Assembly: GCA_018648445.1 (NCBI GenBank)
Contig: JABGRG010000013.1
Coordinates: 1-52,143 of the forward strand
Direction: 5' to 3'
Source of the DNA: Rhodospirillales bacterium
Lineage (GTDB): Bacteria > Pseudomonadota > Alphaproteobacteria > Rhodospirillales_A > JACZKS01
Length of the DNA stretch: 52,143 nt
Shown here piece after piece: positions 43,559-51,875 of this stretch (position 1 is the stretch's first letter; each line of letters begins with the position of its first letter). A program made the position numbers and the translations under genes. The notes under the pieces were generated by a model. The model was not told the DNA's origin, made no database searches, and saw nothing but the letters and a program-made list of their open reading frames with translations.

Positions 43559-43612
43559 CCACAAGAATGTGGGAACTGGTGTGCTCCGCACCACAAGAAT
43601 GTGGGAGTTGGT
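43559..43612 (+). repeat. Two 22-bp hairpin/RBS repeats in the radical SAM leader
   Basis: CCACAAGAATGTGGGAACTGGT (43559-43580) and CCACAAGAATGTGGGAGTTGGT (43591-43612) differ at two bases and are spaced 32 bp apart. Each forms a CCACA-AGAA-TGTGG stem-loop. The second copy carries the GGGAG ribosome site and abuts the ATG; the first abuts an out-of-frame GTG. An AGCGC/GCGCT stem (about 43541-43556) lies just upstream. Confidence 0.8.
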
Positions 43613-44953
43613 ATGGATAAGTCAAAAAAGGTTCTTCTGGTCTTCCCGCGCATCGACGGCGAGAAGGAATACCACCACATCCCGGTCAGCGGCCTTTCGG
43701 TGGCCGCGCCTTTGGTACGGCTGGGCCTTGATTTCGAAATATTCGACCAGCGTGTCGATGATCCGGCCCGGCTGGATGAACTATTGGATGAAGCCTTCGT
43801 GATGGGCATCACCATGTTCACCGGATACCAGACCCATTGCGGCTACGAGATCCTTAAGAGGGTCCGGGCATCGCATCCCCACATTATTACGGTGGCAGGC
43901 GGTCCTCATGTTACGGCCCTTCCGCAGCAAACCATCGCCGACAAACACGTAGATTTCGCGGTTTCCGGTTTTGGCGAAGCTCCGTTCTACGAACTGATTA
44001 CCGAGCTGCTTGAAAACGGTCGGGATGGCATCAAGGCGATCCCGGGGCTCTCGCGAAAAAACATGATTGAAGTCGCTATCGAGCCCGCATCGAAGAAATT
44101 TGACACCACGCTCTGGGACCCCCTTCCCTACCACAAGATCAACCTTGCGAGTTACATCAACGAACAAACCAAAAGGGTGATGTACGTCGCCCATTACGGC
44201 TGCCCCGCGCGGTGCACGTTTTGCGCAACGCCGCATTATCGAAAATGGGTGCCCAAGCCGATGGAATTCGTGCGTCAGGATCTGGCGACCCTGCACGATA
44301 ACTTCGCTTTCGAACAGATTTGCTTTTTCGACGCAACGCTGTTCACCGACAAAAAACGGGTTTCGCAAATTGTCGACCTGCTGGATACGGAATATCCCGG
44401 CGTTACCTGGATGGGAGACGCCCGCGCCGTCGAGTTGAACAAATACACGACAGAAGAGCTGATCGACATCAACGACAAGAACGTAAATCTGTCGTTCCTG
44501 ATTGTCGGTCTTGAATCGGGTAGCGCCTACATTGCCGAAGAGGTCATGAAAAAGGGCAAGAAGCACCTTGAGATGTTCAAGGGTGTGGCCCAGCGAATGG
44601 ATCAGGCCGGCATCAAGATGATTTCGGGCCTGATTTTCGGCATTCCCGGTGAAACCACCGAAGATCTGAAGAAAACCATCGACTACATCTGGGAAATCCG
44701 CAAAGCGCATCCGGCCTTCCGCCTGAGCTCAACTTTCTTCAGGCCGCTTCCGGGAACCGAGCTGTACCAGCTATTGGACGAACAGGGTTATATCGAGCCC
44801 AAGTCCCTGGCCGATTGGGCCGAACACGGCGCGTCATCCCACTTCAAATACAACGAGTGGATGGACATCCCCTGGATGGCGGCCGACGAGAAAAAGAAAT
44901 ACCGCAAGCAGTATGAGGTGTTCCGCAAGGAACACGGTGAAATCCTGGAATAG
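43613..44953 (+). CDS. B12-binding-domain radical SAM enzyme
   Basis: This 446-aa protein has an N-terminal cobalamin-binding-like Rossmann domain (about 5-140, with GVPSV-type VAGGPHVTALPQQTI). A radical SAM core (about 185-400) carries the 4Fe-4S motif CPARCTFC (C197, C201, C204), followed by LEQICFFDATLF-type FFDATLFTDKKR and GLESGSAYIAEEVMKKGK. The ending DIPWMAADEKKKYRKQYE is typical of class B methylases and rearranging enzymes. ATG 43613 is preceded by GGGAG. The surrounding sugar and methyltransferase genes suggest C-methylation of a sugar or lipid precursor, but the reaction cannot be assigned. Confidence 0.9.
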   Translation: MDKSKKVLLVFPRIDGEKEYHHIPVSGLSVAAPLVRLGLDFEIFDQRVDDPARLDELLDEAFVMGITMFTGYQTHCGYEILKRVRASHPHIITVAGGPHVTALPQQTIADKHVDFAVSGFGEAPFYELITELLENGRDGIKAIPGLSRKNMIEVAIEPASKKFDTTLWDPLPYHKINLASYINEQTKRVMYVAHYGCPARCTFCATPHYRKWVPKPMEFVRQDLATLHDNFAFEQICFFDATLFTDKKRVSQIVDLLDTEYPGVTWMGDARAVELNKYTTEELIDINDKNVNLSFLIVGLESGSAYIAEEVMKKGKKHLEMFKGVAQRMDQAGIKMISGLIFGIPGETTEDLKKTIDYIWEIRKAHPAFRLSSTFFRPLPGTELYQLLDEQGYIEPKSLADWAEHGASSHFKYNEWMDIPWMAADEKKKYRKQYEVFRKEHGEILE

Positions 44954-44979
44954 GCGTCAGCCAAGCCTGGGCAGGAAGA

Positions 44980-45591
44980 TCACGCTTCCGGTTTACTTTG
45001 GATAAAGGCCCAATACACGTCCGGTCCGGCGGGCACGTCGAAATTCATATCTATGACCTGCGGATGGGAAAAGCCCGTCCGTACGATTAGGTGCGCCCAC
45101 ATGGATTTAGGCAGAACGCTGTAATGGTTGGCGTTGCTTTCGTGGTGACACGCCGTATCCGGCGCCGGGACTTCAACATACAAAAGCCCGCCCGGCTTCA
45201 ATACGCGCATGAACTGCGACAGGGTGAAGCTTGGGAAGATGCTGTGCTCCAGGCAATGACGGCACCACACAAGGTCAAAAACCGCGTCATCGAATTCCAG
45301 AAACGACTGATCCATTTCATGGACTTCAAGCCCTTTGTCCCGGCACGCCCTTAAGTCCTCTCCGAAGGTAATGCCGACCGGATCGAGCCCCCCTTCCTTG
45401 AACTTCTCCATGGCCAGCCCTTCGCCGCACCCAACATCGAGAACCCGCGCACCCGCGGCGAACTTATGCTCGTCCATAAGGTGTTTCGTCATTTGATTGG
45501 TAATGGAGATATGTGGTTCAGCCAGGGGTTCGGGATAAATATCGTTTCTGCATTCGCTCAGAAATTGCTCAAGGCGCGCGAATTTTTCCAT
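44980..45591 (-). CDS. SAM-dependent methyltransferase (class I)
   Basis: This 203-aa methyltransferase has motif I ARVLDVGCGEGLAMEKFKEGG (about 50-70), then DPVGITFGEDLRACRDKGL, and the motif VFDLVWCRHCLEHSIFPSF (about 105) of methyltransferase domain 11/UbiE-like proteins. Typical 'RVLKPGGLLYVEVP' is present. ATG 45591 is chosen because AGGAG lies 8 bases upstream; a longer frame to 45684 adds non-family residues. It is convergent with the radical SAM gene. Possible roles are O- or N-methylation of sugars or lipids of the neighbouring pathway. Confidence 0.85.
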   Translation of the reverse strand: MEKFARLEQFLSECRNDIYPEPLAEPHISITNQMTKHLMDEHKFAAGARVLDVGCGEGLAMEKFKEGGLDPVGITFGEDLRACRDKGLEVHEMDQSFLEFDDAVFDLVWCRHCLEHSIFPSFTLSQFMRVLKPGGLLYVEVPAPDTACHHESNANHYSVLPKSMWAHLIVRTGFSHPQVIDMNFDVPAGPDVYWAFIQSKPEA

Positions 45592-45791
45592 ACCATCTCC
45601 TAACGAAACCCGTCCGGGAACAAAAATCGGGGTCAATAGAAGCAGAATATCCCGGGGCAACGTTTTGTCTACCCAATAACCCATCGGCAGCCAATGCGAA
45701 GCTCTCCCATCTCAAGATCGGAAATTTGCTCTGGTGTTGTTTGCCCCGGTCCCTTCGGCTATCGTCGGCTGTTTCTTGAATCGAGGCCTCG

Positions 45792-46649
45792 ATGATCCCT
45801 TTGACCAACCAGAGTTTCTACGAATACGCTTGGGCGGCCCGCTCTCAGGTAATCGAAGGCATGATCGCAAATGGCGGGGGTGGACTTTACGAAATTTTGG
45901 ATAATTTCTGTGCGTTCGACTTCAGCCATCGGTTGGTGGTCGAAAGAACGAGGCGAAAGCCGGACGAAACGGGAGTAAGGCGCCGATATCTGACCGGAAG
46001 GGTTTCGTTCGAACTAATCCCAGATCGGAATGACGCCAACAAAATTGGTCAATACATCCAAGGCCAGTATGAGAGAATGGCCATAATTGCCGACCTGATT
46101 GATGCCGACACGGATGCGATCATCGAACTGGGCTGTGGTTACGGCATTAATCTATTCCGTCTGATGCGGCTGCTCAAAGACCAAAAATTCCGTTGGTTCG
46201 GCGCCGAATACACGGAATCGGGACGCTCATTGTGCGCCAAACTGGCCGATTTGGATGGATCGGAACCGATGGACGTCCCCTTCATTGACCACGCGGCTCC
46301 TGATCTGGGCTTTATGGCCGATGTCGAGAAACCCCTGGTTTTCACCTGCCATTCCATCGAGCAGGTCTCGATAATTCCCAACAACTACTTTTCCATACTG
46401 GCGCGAGCCGCGCCCGGCGTTCGCGGAGTCCACCTGGAACCTTTCGGATTTCAGGCTGACCCGTCAGCTCCGAATTCCCCGACCCACCGGAATTTTATGC
46501 ATGATCAGGGTTGGAATCTGAACTTTTTTTCGTGCCTGAAGCTGGCAGAGGAGAAGGGCGATATCCGCATTGAACATGTGGAAATCGAGAAATATGACAC
46601 GACCCCGAACAACCCCACATCTCTCGCCGTATGGATCAGCACAGTGTAG
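45792..46649 (+). CDS. Class I methyltransferase-like protein, sugar-cluster associated
   Basis: This 285-aa protein has a SAM-binding motif in DAIIELGCGYGINLFRLMRLL (about 97-117) and a following strand WFGAEYTESGRSLCAKLADL. A middle strand (FTCHSIEQVSIIPNNYFSIL) occupies the motif IV position. The N-terminal 90 residues form an additional helical domain not seen in the minimal fold. GAGG lies 6 bases before ATG 45792. It stands alone on the plus strand, divergent from the other methyltransferase and convergent with the second flaF. The substrate is unknown. Confidence 0.78.
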   Translation: MIPLTNQSFYEYAWAARSQVIEGMIANGGGGLYEILDNFCAFDFSHRLVVERTRRKPDETGVRRRYLTGRVSFELIPDRNDANKIGQYIQGQYERMAIIADLIDADTDAIIELGCGYGINLFRLMRLLKDQKFRWFGAEYTESGRSLCAKLADLDGSEPMDVPFIDHAAPDLGFMADVEKPLVFTCHSIEQVSIIPNNYFSILARAAPGVRGVHLEPFGFQADPSAPNSPTHRNFMHDQGWNLNFFSCLKLAEEKGDIRIEHVEIEKYDTTPNNPTSLAVWISTV

Positions 46650-46701
46650 TCGCATTGAGGTTTGGCCGAGCGCGATCAATCAATCTCAGGTGGGCAGAAA
46701 G

Positions 46702-47058
46702 CTAATTTCTACCCGCGCCCTCCAACAAACCTTCGCTAATCTGAAGATTGACATTAATTAACGTATCGATGGTTTGTTCGGAGATGTCATCGGCGCTTTT
46801 GAACGTGATGTCGGCGACGAAATTGCTCAACCGCACCAAATTTTGCTTCACCGTTTCGGAAAAACCGCTGCCCGGCCCTTCCGCAATGGTCTTGATCACC
46901 ACCCACGTCTCCAGATTTTCATTGAGGGCCGCCCCAAGGGCATTTCTGTCGGAGAAATTCTGCCGCGCCTGATCCAACAGGATGGCGGCGCGGGAGAGGG
47001 CAAACGCCTGCTCTTCCGGAACGTTCAACTGGTCATTGGCCATGTCAGTGGCAGTCAT
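46702..47058 (-). CDS. Second, divergent FlaF-like flagellin regulator
   Basis: This 118-aa protein follows the FlaF pattern: EEQAFALSRAAILLDQARQN, NALGAALNENLETWVVI, SGFSETVKQNLVRLSNFVADIT and SEQTIDTLINVNLQISEGLLE. It aligns along its length with the FlaF at 51282-51755, but the usual N-x-x-LW is altered to ETWV. FlaF promotes flagellin translation or secretion in alphaproteobacteria, opposing FlbT. GGAGGG ahead of ATG 47058 is a good ribosome site. It sits among sugar genes without a flagellin beside it in the window. Confidence 0.75.
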   Translation of the reverse strand: MTATDMANDQLNVPEEQAFALSRAAILLDQARQNFSDRNALGAALNENLETWVVIKTIAEGPGSGFSETVKQNLVRLSNFVADITFKSADDISEQTIDTLINVNLQISEGLLEGAGRN

Positions 47059-47171
47059 CGGAAACCCTCCGTCTGGCGAACCATATCCGAAATTCGACGA
47101 ATTCTCCTGTGCCCTTAAAGTGTGCTTTCAACGCCCCCGCAAGTCAAGAAACTCGTGCATTCTCAATTGGT

Positions 47172-48212
47172 TCAGGAAAACGCAAGTTCCGTTTCAATCG
47201 CGCCCATCAACCTGCGCCTGGCGTCGCACAAAATCGCGTCCATACCTTGGTCTGATTGGATCGGTTGAACACCGCCGCCAACCAGCCGACCCAGCGCCAC
47301 CGCAATTCCATGCGGGTCGGAAACGATGTCGATTTGCGCGATACGACCCATCAGAGGGTTGATCTCGGCCTTGCGTCCGGGTTGCAGTGACAACGACGCA
47401 ATGCCCGACAGTGCAGCCTCGGCCAGGACCATCGAGGTCATCCCCACAACGGCATCGCAGCGGTTTAGCAACTCGTCCGTTCGCCACTCGCCAATCGATA
47501 TTCGACGCTTGGCGTCTTCGGGTTTGTCTTCCAGCCAGCGCGCCCAGTTTTCGCGGTGTTCACGGGGGTGAGGTTGCACGATCAGGCGCGCCGCGCCCAG
47601 TGACCCCAGCGCGCCAACGACCGCATCCATGACGCCGAATTGATCGTACCCGACGACACTGGCGCCCCCATGATCCTGGATGACCGGTTCCGAGAAAAAG
47701 GCAACAATTGGCGGTTCCGACCGAAGGTGGCCAATCCGTTGGTTCTTCAAGCGCTGGACCGTTTCTTGCAGGTGCGGGTGCCCGGTAACGTGAACCCGTG
47801 ACGTGCACCATCCACCCGCCGCAATTTCGTCGGCCATGATTTGATCGGGAACGCACAAAGCGTCGGGCAGGACTTCAACGCCGCTCTCGCCGGAGAAACG
47901 GCGGCGCAGGTTCGTCCACGCGTCGATAACCGCCACCGACGGAACGGCCCGATTCCGCACCGCCAACCAAATGGCCCGTTCGAAATCGCCAAATCCGGTC
48001 CCCGTCACAACAAGGTGCGGCGCGAATTCAGCCAGCGCCGTTTTTGTGTCGCCGGTCACGTCGCCAAGGGAACGCCAGATATCAGCGGCCGGTCCGGTGG
48101 CGGCAAGCATCACCTCAAGCCCGCGCGCCAAGACCATCGGAATAACGGGCGAAAGAAACCTTGCCCCTCCGGGATCGTGCGCGGCGAACAGGACCCGGGA
48201 TTGGCCGCTCAT
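47172..48212 (-). CDS. GT-B-fold sugar enzyme (glycosyltransferase or NeuC/PseG-like hydrolase)
   Basis: This 346-aa protein has a nucleotide-sugar-like fold. An N-terminal Rossmann start (RVLFAAHDPGGARFLSPVI), a linker with HVTGHPHLQETVQRL, and a C-terminal half with LIVQPHPREHRENWARWL and the donor-loop-like DAVVGMTSMVLAEAALSGIASLSLQP are seen. It may be a glycosyltransferase, or a UDP-sugar hydrolase/epimerase such as NeuC/PseG acting before nonulosonate synthesis; the sequence alone does not separate these. The start overlaps the DegT stop (ATGA). Confidence 0.72.
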   Translation of the reverse strand: MSGQSRVLFAAHDPGGARFLSPVIPMVLARGLEVMLAATGPAADIWRSLGDVTGDTKTALAEFAPHLVVTGTGFGDFERAIWLAVRNRAVPSVAVIDAWTNLRRRFSGESGVEVLPDALCVPDQIMADEIAAGGWCTSRVHVTGHPHLQETVQRLKNQRIGHLRSEPPIVAFFSEPVIQDHGGASVVGYDQFGVMDAVVGALGSLGAARLIVQPHPREHRENWARWLEDKPEDAKRRISIGEWRTDELLNRCDAVVGMTSMVLAEAALSGIASLSLQPGRKAEINPLMGRIAQIDIVSDPHGIAVALGRLVGGGVQPIQSDQGMDAILCDARRRLMGAIETELAFS

Positions 48213-49537
48213 TCCGGGTTGCGCCGATGATGATCGCGTAGGGCAGGCAGATTTTCGACGACCTTATGGAAGGCGTCGGCAACATCGTCCATATCCGCCG
48301 GTGTCATCGGCGGGCGCATTAACTCGTGGGTTATCAATGTCTGAAAATGCGCTTCCTCGCACTGTGGACACAGGCCTTGCGCGTAGTCGACCGATCCTTC
48401 GTAATGCGGGCAGGTGAACGGGCATCCGGTTTTGCCATATCCCGCGACTTCGCGGTACATGGGCTCCAAATACAGGGGTCGGACGTATCCCGCACCAACC
48501 AATGGTCCCTCGCGTTCGCGCAACTCGCAGGCCGCCAGCTCGGCCTTAAGGGCATTCACGAACAGGGCGCGCGGTATTCCCGTCGCTTCCGCGTCGAACG
48601 TCAACGCGTGCACGTAATAGGAATGCAAATTCCCGGAGCCGATCTTCGGCAGGCTCAAGCAGGGAAGCCCCGTCAGTTTTTCCTCTAGATAAGCCACGTT
48701 GGCGCGCCGCGCGGCCACCAGATCGGGCCCCTTGCGCAACTGGCAGCGGCCGATTGCCGCCTCGATTTCGCCGAGCCTGAAATTGAAGCCGATCATGTTG
48801 ACCAGATCGGCAACGCCCTTTTTTGCGACAACGGCCTCAGCATGGTTGCGAATAAGCTGCACGCGTTCACAAAAACCATCGTCGTTGGTGGTAACCACGC
48901 CACCCTCGCCGGTATGGATGTGTTTGTGATAATTCAGGCTGAATACGCCCATATGGCCCAGCGTTCCCACCGGTCGGCCTTTATAGGTGGCGAAGGGGGC
49001 TTGTGCGCAATCCTCGATAACCACAAGGTTTTCACGTTGGGCGATTTCCATGATGGCGTCCATATCGGCGGCCTGACCAAAAAGATGGACAACCACGACG
49101 GCGCGGGTTCTGGGCGTGATGCGCTGGCGGATGCTTTCGGGGTCGAGACAAAAAGTGTGCGGATCGATATCGGCAAACACCGGAACGCTATTGAACACCA
49201 CCGGGGCGGTTGCCGAGGCCATCATGGTGTAAGGCGATACGATAACCTCGTCGCCCGGTCCGACACCGGCGGCCCCAACCGCCGCATAAAGCCCGCTGGT
49301 CGCCGAATTGACGCTAACGGCATGGCGCGCGGAATAGGCGTTTGCCCATTCTGCCTCAAAGGCGAGCACCTCGGGACCGCCGAAAAAATCATCGCTCCAG
49401 GTGCCGAGGTATCGCGAGAGAATTCCTGAATCCAAAACTTGTGCGGCGGCTTTTTTTTCCTCTTCGCCAATCACCTCGTAGGCCGGAAACAGTTTGGTGC
49501 GAACCGGAGATCCGCCCAACAACGCTAAGGCACTCAT
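48209..49537 (-). CDS. DegT/DnrJ/EryC1-family sugar aminotransferase with Cys-rich tail
   Basis: This 442-aa PLP enzyme transaminates keto-sugars to amino-sugars. It has the SATSGLYAAVGAAGVGPGDE start region, the PLP Asp in LVVIEDCAQA (D176) and the internal aldimine Lys205 in NYHKHIHTGEGGV. Near the C-terminus are four Cys residues in GCPFTCPHYEG and GLCPQCEEAHF (C-x3-C and C-x2-C), suggestive of a metal site. ATG 49537 is chosen because it makes an ATGA overlap with the Gfo/Idh stop; an upstream in-frame start at 49576 would intrude further into that gene. Confidence 0.9.
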   Translation of the reverse strand: MSALALLGGSPVRTKLFPAYEVIGEEEKKAAAQVLDSGILSRYLGTWSDDFFGGPEVLAFEAEWANAYSARHAVSVNSATSGLYAAVGAAGVGPGDEVIVSPYTMMASATAPVVFNSVPVFADIDPHTFCLDPESIRQRITPRTRAVVVVHLFGQAADMDAIMEIAQRENLVVIEDCAQAPFATYKGRPVGTLGHMGVFSLNYHKHIHTGEGGVVTTNDDGFCERVQLIRNHAEAVVAKKGVADLVNMIGFNFRLGEIEAAIGRCQLRKGPDLVAARRANVAYLEEKLTGLPCLSLPKIGSGNLHSYYVHALTFDAEATGIPRALFVNALKAELAACELREREGPLVGAGYVRPLYLEPMYREVAGYGKTGCPFTCPHYEGSVDYAQGLCPQCEEAHFQTLITHELMRPPMTPADMDDVADAFHKVVENLPALRDHHRRNPE

Positions 49538-50520
49538 GACAATCTCTCTTCCGCAAGTTCCAAAAGCCGGGCACATACATTTTCGGCTTCAAGCGCGCTA
49601 TGCCCGTCACTGGCCAACGGGTCCCCGTGATCCAGATGGCGCGCCAGATTATCGACGGCCGACACCATCGCCGAACCTAAATCCGTGGCCGTCCATTCGC
49701 CCCGCTCCAGGACCCGATACGCTGGGAACAGCGGATTGTTCGCCACATGCCGGAAACGCATCGCGGCCCCCTGATCTTCGATGACCACCCGCCCCTTTTG
49801 CGTCGTAATTTCGATCTCGAAGGTAAAGAAGTCGCGGCTGTCGCTTCCCACCAGATACACGGGCGCTCCGCCCTGGGTGAAAAGCAGCGCGTCCAGGGTC
49901 GGGTCGTTCGCATCGAAATCGACGCGCTTCTTGAACACGTCCGTCGGCGTCAATGGACCGACAAGGAAATGCAGCAGGTCGATCATATGACTGCCGCAGT
50001 TCATGATTCCCTTGGTGTAATGCCCGACCACGGATTGCACCGCCCCCCACTCTCCGGACGCTATGGATTGGCGCACCCGGTCCATATCGGCCATCCAGCG
50101 CCGTAAATAGTTGACGCAAAGCGGACGACCCGCCGAGGCAAAATCGGTGACCAGGGCACGCGATGTTTCCACGGCACCGCTCAACGGTTTTTCGCAAAAG
50201 ACCGCACGCACGGGCATGCCCAGAACTTCGCGCAAAACGCCTTCATGCGCGGCAGTGGGAACGCAAATGCTGGCCACATCAAATTCCATGCCGCTTGCGC
50301 GGCAATCGGCCAGATTTGCAAACCCGTCAGCCACATTCCAATGTTCCATGAATGCGGCGCGGCGGGCTTCGTCGGGCTCAACACAAGCTGAAACCGTGAA
50401 ACGCGGATGGCATCCATAGGCTCCGGCATGGGACAGAACCTCGTCCCCGGTTCGCGCCTCGTCGTACCCGCCGGCGATATTTCCGCAACCCACAATCAGC
50501 GCCGACAGGTGTTCAGACAT
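49534..50520 (-). CDS. Gfo/Idh/MocA-family NAD(P) sugar oxidoreductase
   Basis: This 328-aa dehydrogenase has an N-terminal Rossmann fold. A GCGNIAGGYDE nucleotide motif (about 11-21) and the EKP-like signature (VFCEKPLSG, about 105-113) carry the catalytic Lys. A C-terminal alpha/beta substrate domain includes HYTKGIMNCGSHMIDLLHFL. It likely oxidises or reduces a sugar hydroxyl to give the keto-sugar used by the aminotransferase. It overlaps the nucleotidyltransferase stop by 8 bp and the DegT start by 4 bp, so the three enzymes are co-translated. Confidence 0.9.
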   Translation of the reverse strand: MSEHLSALIVGCGNIAGGYDEARTGDEVLSHAGAYGCHPRFTVSACVEPDEARRAAFMEHWNVADGFANLADCRASGMEFDVASICVPTAAHEGVLREVLGMPVRAVFCEKPLSGAVETSRALVTDFASAGRPLCVNYLRRWMADMDRVRQSIASGEWGAVQSVVGHYTKGIMNCGSHMIDLLHFLVGPLTPTDVFKKRVDFDANDPTLDALLFTQGGAPVYLVGSDSRDFFTFEIEITTQKGRVVIEDQGAAMRFRHVANNPLFPAYRVLERGEWTATDLGSAMVSAVDNLARHLDHGDPLASDGHSALEAENVCARLLELAEERLS

Positions 50521-51247
50521 ATCTATGCGCCACTTTCTCGCTGATTTTGCGGTATTCTGGCCGCTCGCGCAGCAGGGTCAGTATGGCGGCGAGATCGAAG
50601 GCCGGGTCGCCCGCGTAAAGATCTTCGAAAATGTGGCTGATCACCTGGAAATCCTCCGCCGTATCAAGGGTCAGGCGAAGATCGGGATCGGTAAGTTCGC
50701 CCGGCGCGGGAACGTTTTTCAACGAATAGATGGCGGGGTTCCGGTAGATAAACACCGAGCCATGCTCGCGGTCGAATGGATCATCCGTGCGCCGCGCGAC
50801 ATCGGCCAACACATCAGTCGAGAACACCTGCGTATCCATGCCGATGGGGTACGTGCGTTCCAATACGTTTGAAACATAATCGACGCCGCTTTCCCGGTAG
50901 ACGCCGATGCATTGCTCGACCAGACCGGGGTCGATCAGCGGACAATCGCCGGTGGTTTCGACAATGACATCAATCGCGTGTTCCTTGGCGGCTCCCAAAA
51001 GGCGGGCCGTTACGTCGTCTTCACTGCCGCGAAAAGATCCGACGCCAAGCCGTTCGGCCAGTTCAACAATGGGCAGATCGGCCTCGTTTTCCGTCGTCGC
51101 AATGACGATGGCGTCCACGGACGGAACAAGGCGCAGCCGTTCGACCATCAGTTCCAGAACCGGCTTGCCGACGATCTCTCGTAAGACCTTGCCCGGCAAC
51201 CGGGTGGAGCCCATGCGGGCCTCTATGGTGGCGACGGTTTTCGTCAT
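50513..51247 (-). CDS. SpsF/NeuA-type cytidylyltransferase family protein
   Basis: This 244-aa nucleotidyltransferase of the SpsF/CMP-KDO-synthetase-like group starts KTVATIEARMGSTRLPGKVLRE (sugar/NTP site). It carries the ENEADLPIVELAERLGV, SEDDVTARLLGAAKEH and VETTGDCPLIDPGLVEQC segments seen in CMP-nonulosonate and SpsF proteins. It would activate a sugar acid with CTP or prepare a nucleotide sugar. The frame continues through LDTAEDFQVI to the C-terminal RERPEYRKIS. It heads the overlapping SpsF-Gfo/Idh-DegT-GT-B group. No NeuB-type synthase lies in the window. Confidence 0.85.
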   Translation of the reverse strand: MTKTVATIEARMGSTRLPGKVLREIVGKPVLELMVERLRLVPSVDAIVIATTENEADLPIVELAERLGVGSFRGSEDDVTARLLGAAKEHAIDVIVETTGDCPLIDPGLVEQCIGVYRESGVDYVSNVLERTYPIGMDTQVFSTDVLADVARRTDDPFDREHGSVFIYRNPAIYSLKNVPAPGELTDPDLRLTLDTAEDFQVISHIFEDLYAGDPAFDLAAILTLLRERPEYRKISEKVAHRYV

Positions 51248-51281
51248 CGGCTTGACGCCTCAAGGGAGCCCGGCTTTGCGC

Positions 51282-51755
51282 TTAAACCTCTTCGTCGAAA
51301 GAAGTCGGTGCGTCCGCCGGCGGTGGCACATCGGTCTCCGTCGGATCGATCCCCGCGGCTTCCGCAGCCTCTTTGGTCGCCTTGTTCAGGCTTTCCAGCA
51401 TGCCGTTGGCGATATTGCGGTTGATCTCGACGAGCACGGCAATCTTCTCTTCGGTTGGGAAGGGGATTGCATCGACCGTGTGCTGATCGATGTACTTGCA
51501 CAGCGTCAGCATGTTCATCCGGACTTCTTCGGAAACATTGCTGGTGCCTGCGGTCAATTCCGCCTGGAAGATCGTCCACAGCCGCCAATTCAGCCGCAAC
51601 GCATCGCGCATGGCCGTCTTCGAATCTTTGGCCAGCGTCGCTTCGGCCATGCGGCGCGCCGCCTCGACCAGGGCCCACGCCTCAGTGTATTGCGGCATTC
51701 CACCTTGGGGGACCGTGCCGTAACCCGGACCCGGAGGCTGATTTTCATAGGCCAT
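51282..51755 (-). CDS. flaF: Flagellin biosynthesis regulator FlaF
   Basis: FlaF is an alphaproteobacterial protein needed for flagellin translation or secretion, working opposite FlbT. The 157-aa protein has a Gly/Pro/Tyr-rich N-terminus (about 1-22) and then the FlaF core YTEAWALVEAARRMAEATLAK. Next come ALRLNWRLWTIFQAEL, the conserved SEEVRMNMLTLCKYIDQHT and INRNIANGMLES. An acidic Pro/Ala tail (about 125-157) is unusual. AGGAG lies 7 bases before the ATG. A sigma-70-like promoter sits 27-55 bp upstream. The flagellin gene it normally follows is not directly upstream in this window. Confidence 0.88.
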   Translation of the reverse strand: MAYENQPPGPGYGTVPQGGMPQYTEAWALVEAARRMAEATLAKDSKTAMRDALRLNWRLWTIFQAELTAGTSNVSEEVRMNMLTLCKYIDQHTVDAIPFPTEEKIAVLVEINRNIANGMLESLNKATKEAAEAAGIDPTETDVPPPADAPTSFDEEV

Positions 51756-51781
51756 AGCTTCTCCTAGCGCTCATTTCCGTC

Positions 51782-51810
51782 AGAATAGAAAATATGAGGT
51801 AATCTGCCAA
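51782..51810 (-). promoter_or_regulatory. Sigma-70-like promoter of flaF
   Basis: On the minus strand TTGGCA (51810-51805), a 17-bp spacer and TATTCT (51787-51782) precede flaF. The GG-rich -35 superficially resembles a sigma-54 -24 block, but the matching GC 10 nt further is absent, so the sigma-70 reading is preferred. Confidence 0.5.
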
Positions 51811-51875
51811 TACCGCAGGCAAAACTCCCGAATAATCTTGTTCTCCGAATTATCACGACAATCGTTACGAAATGG

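Noticed and set aside
43559..43612. Paired 22-bp repeats as a minimal CRISPR or insertion-sequence end
   Set aside because: There are only two direct copies, with a 10-bp gap identical in role to a leader. No cas gene, transposase or flanking duplication is present.
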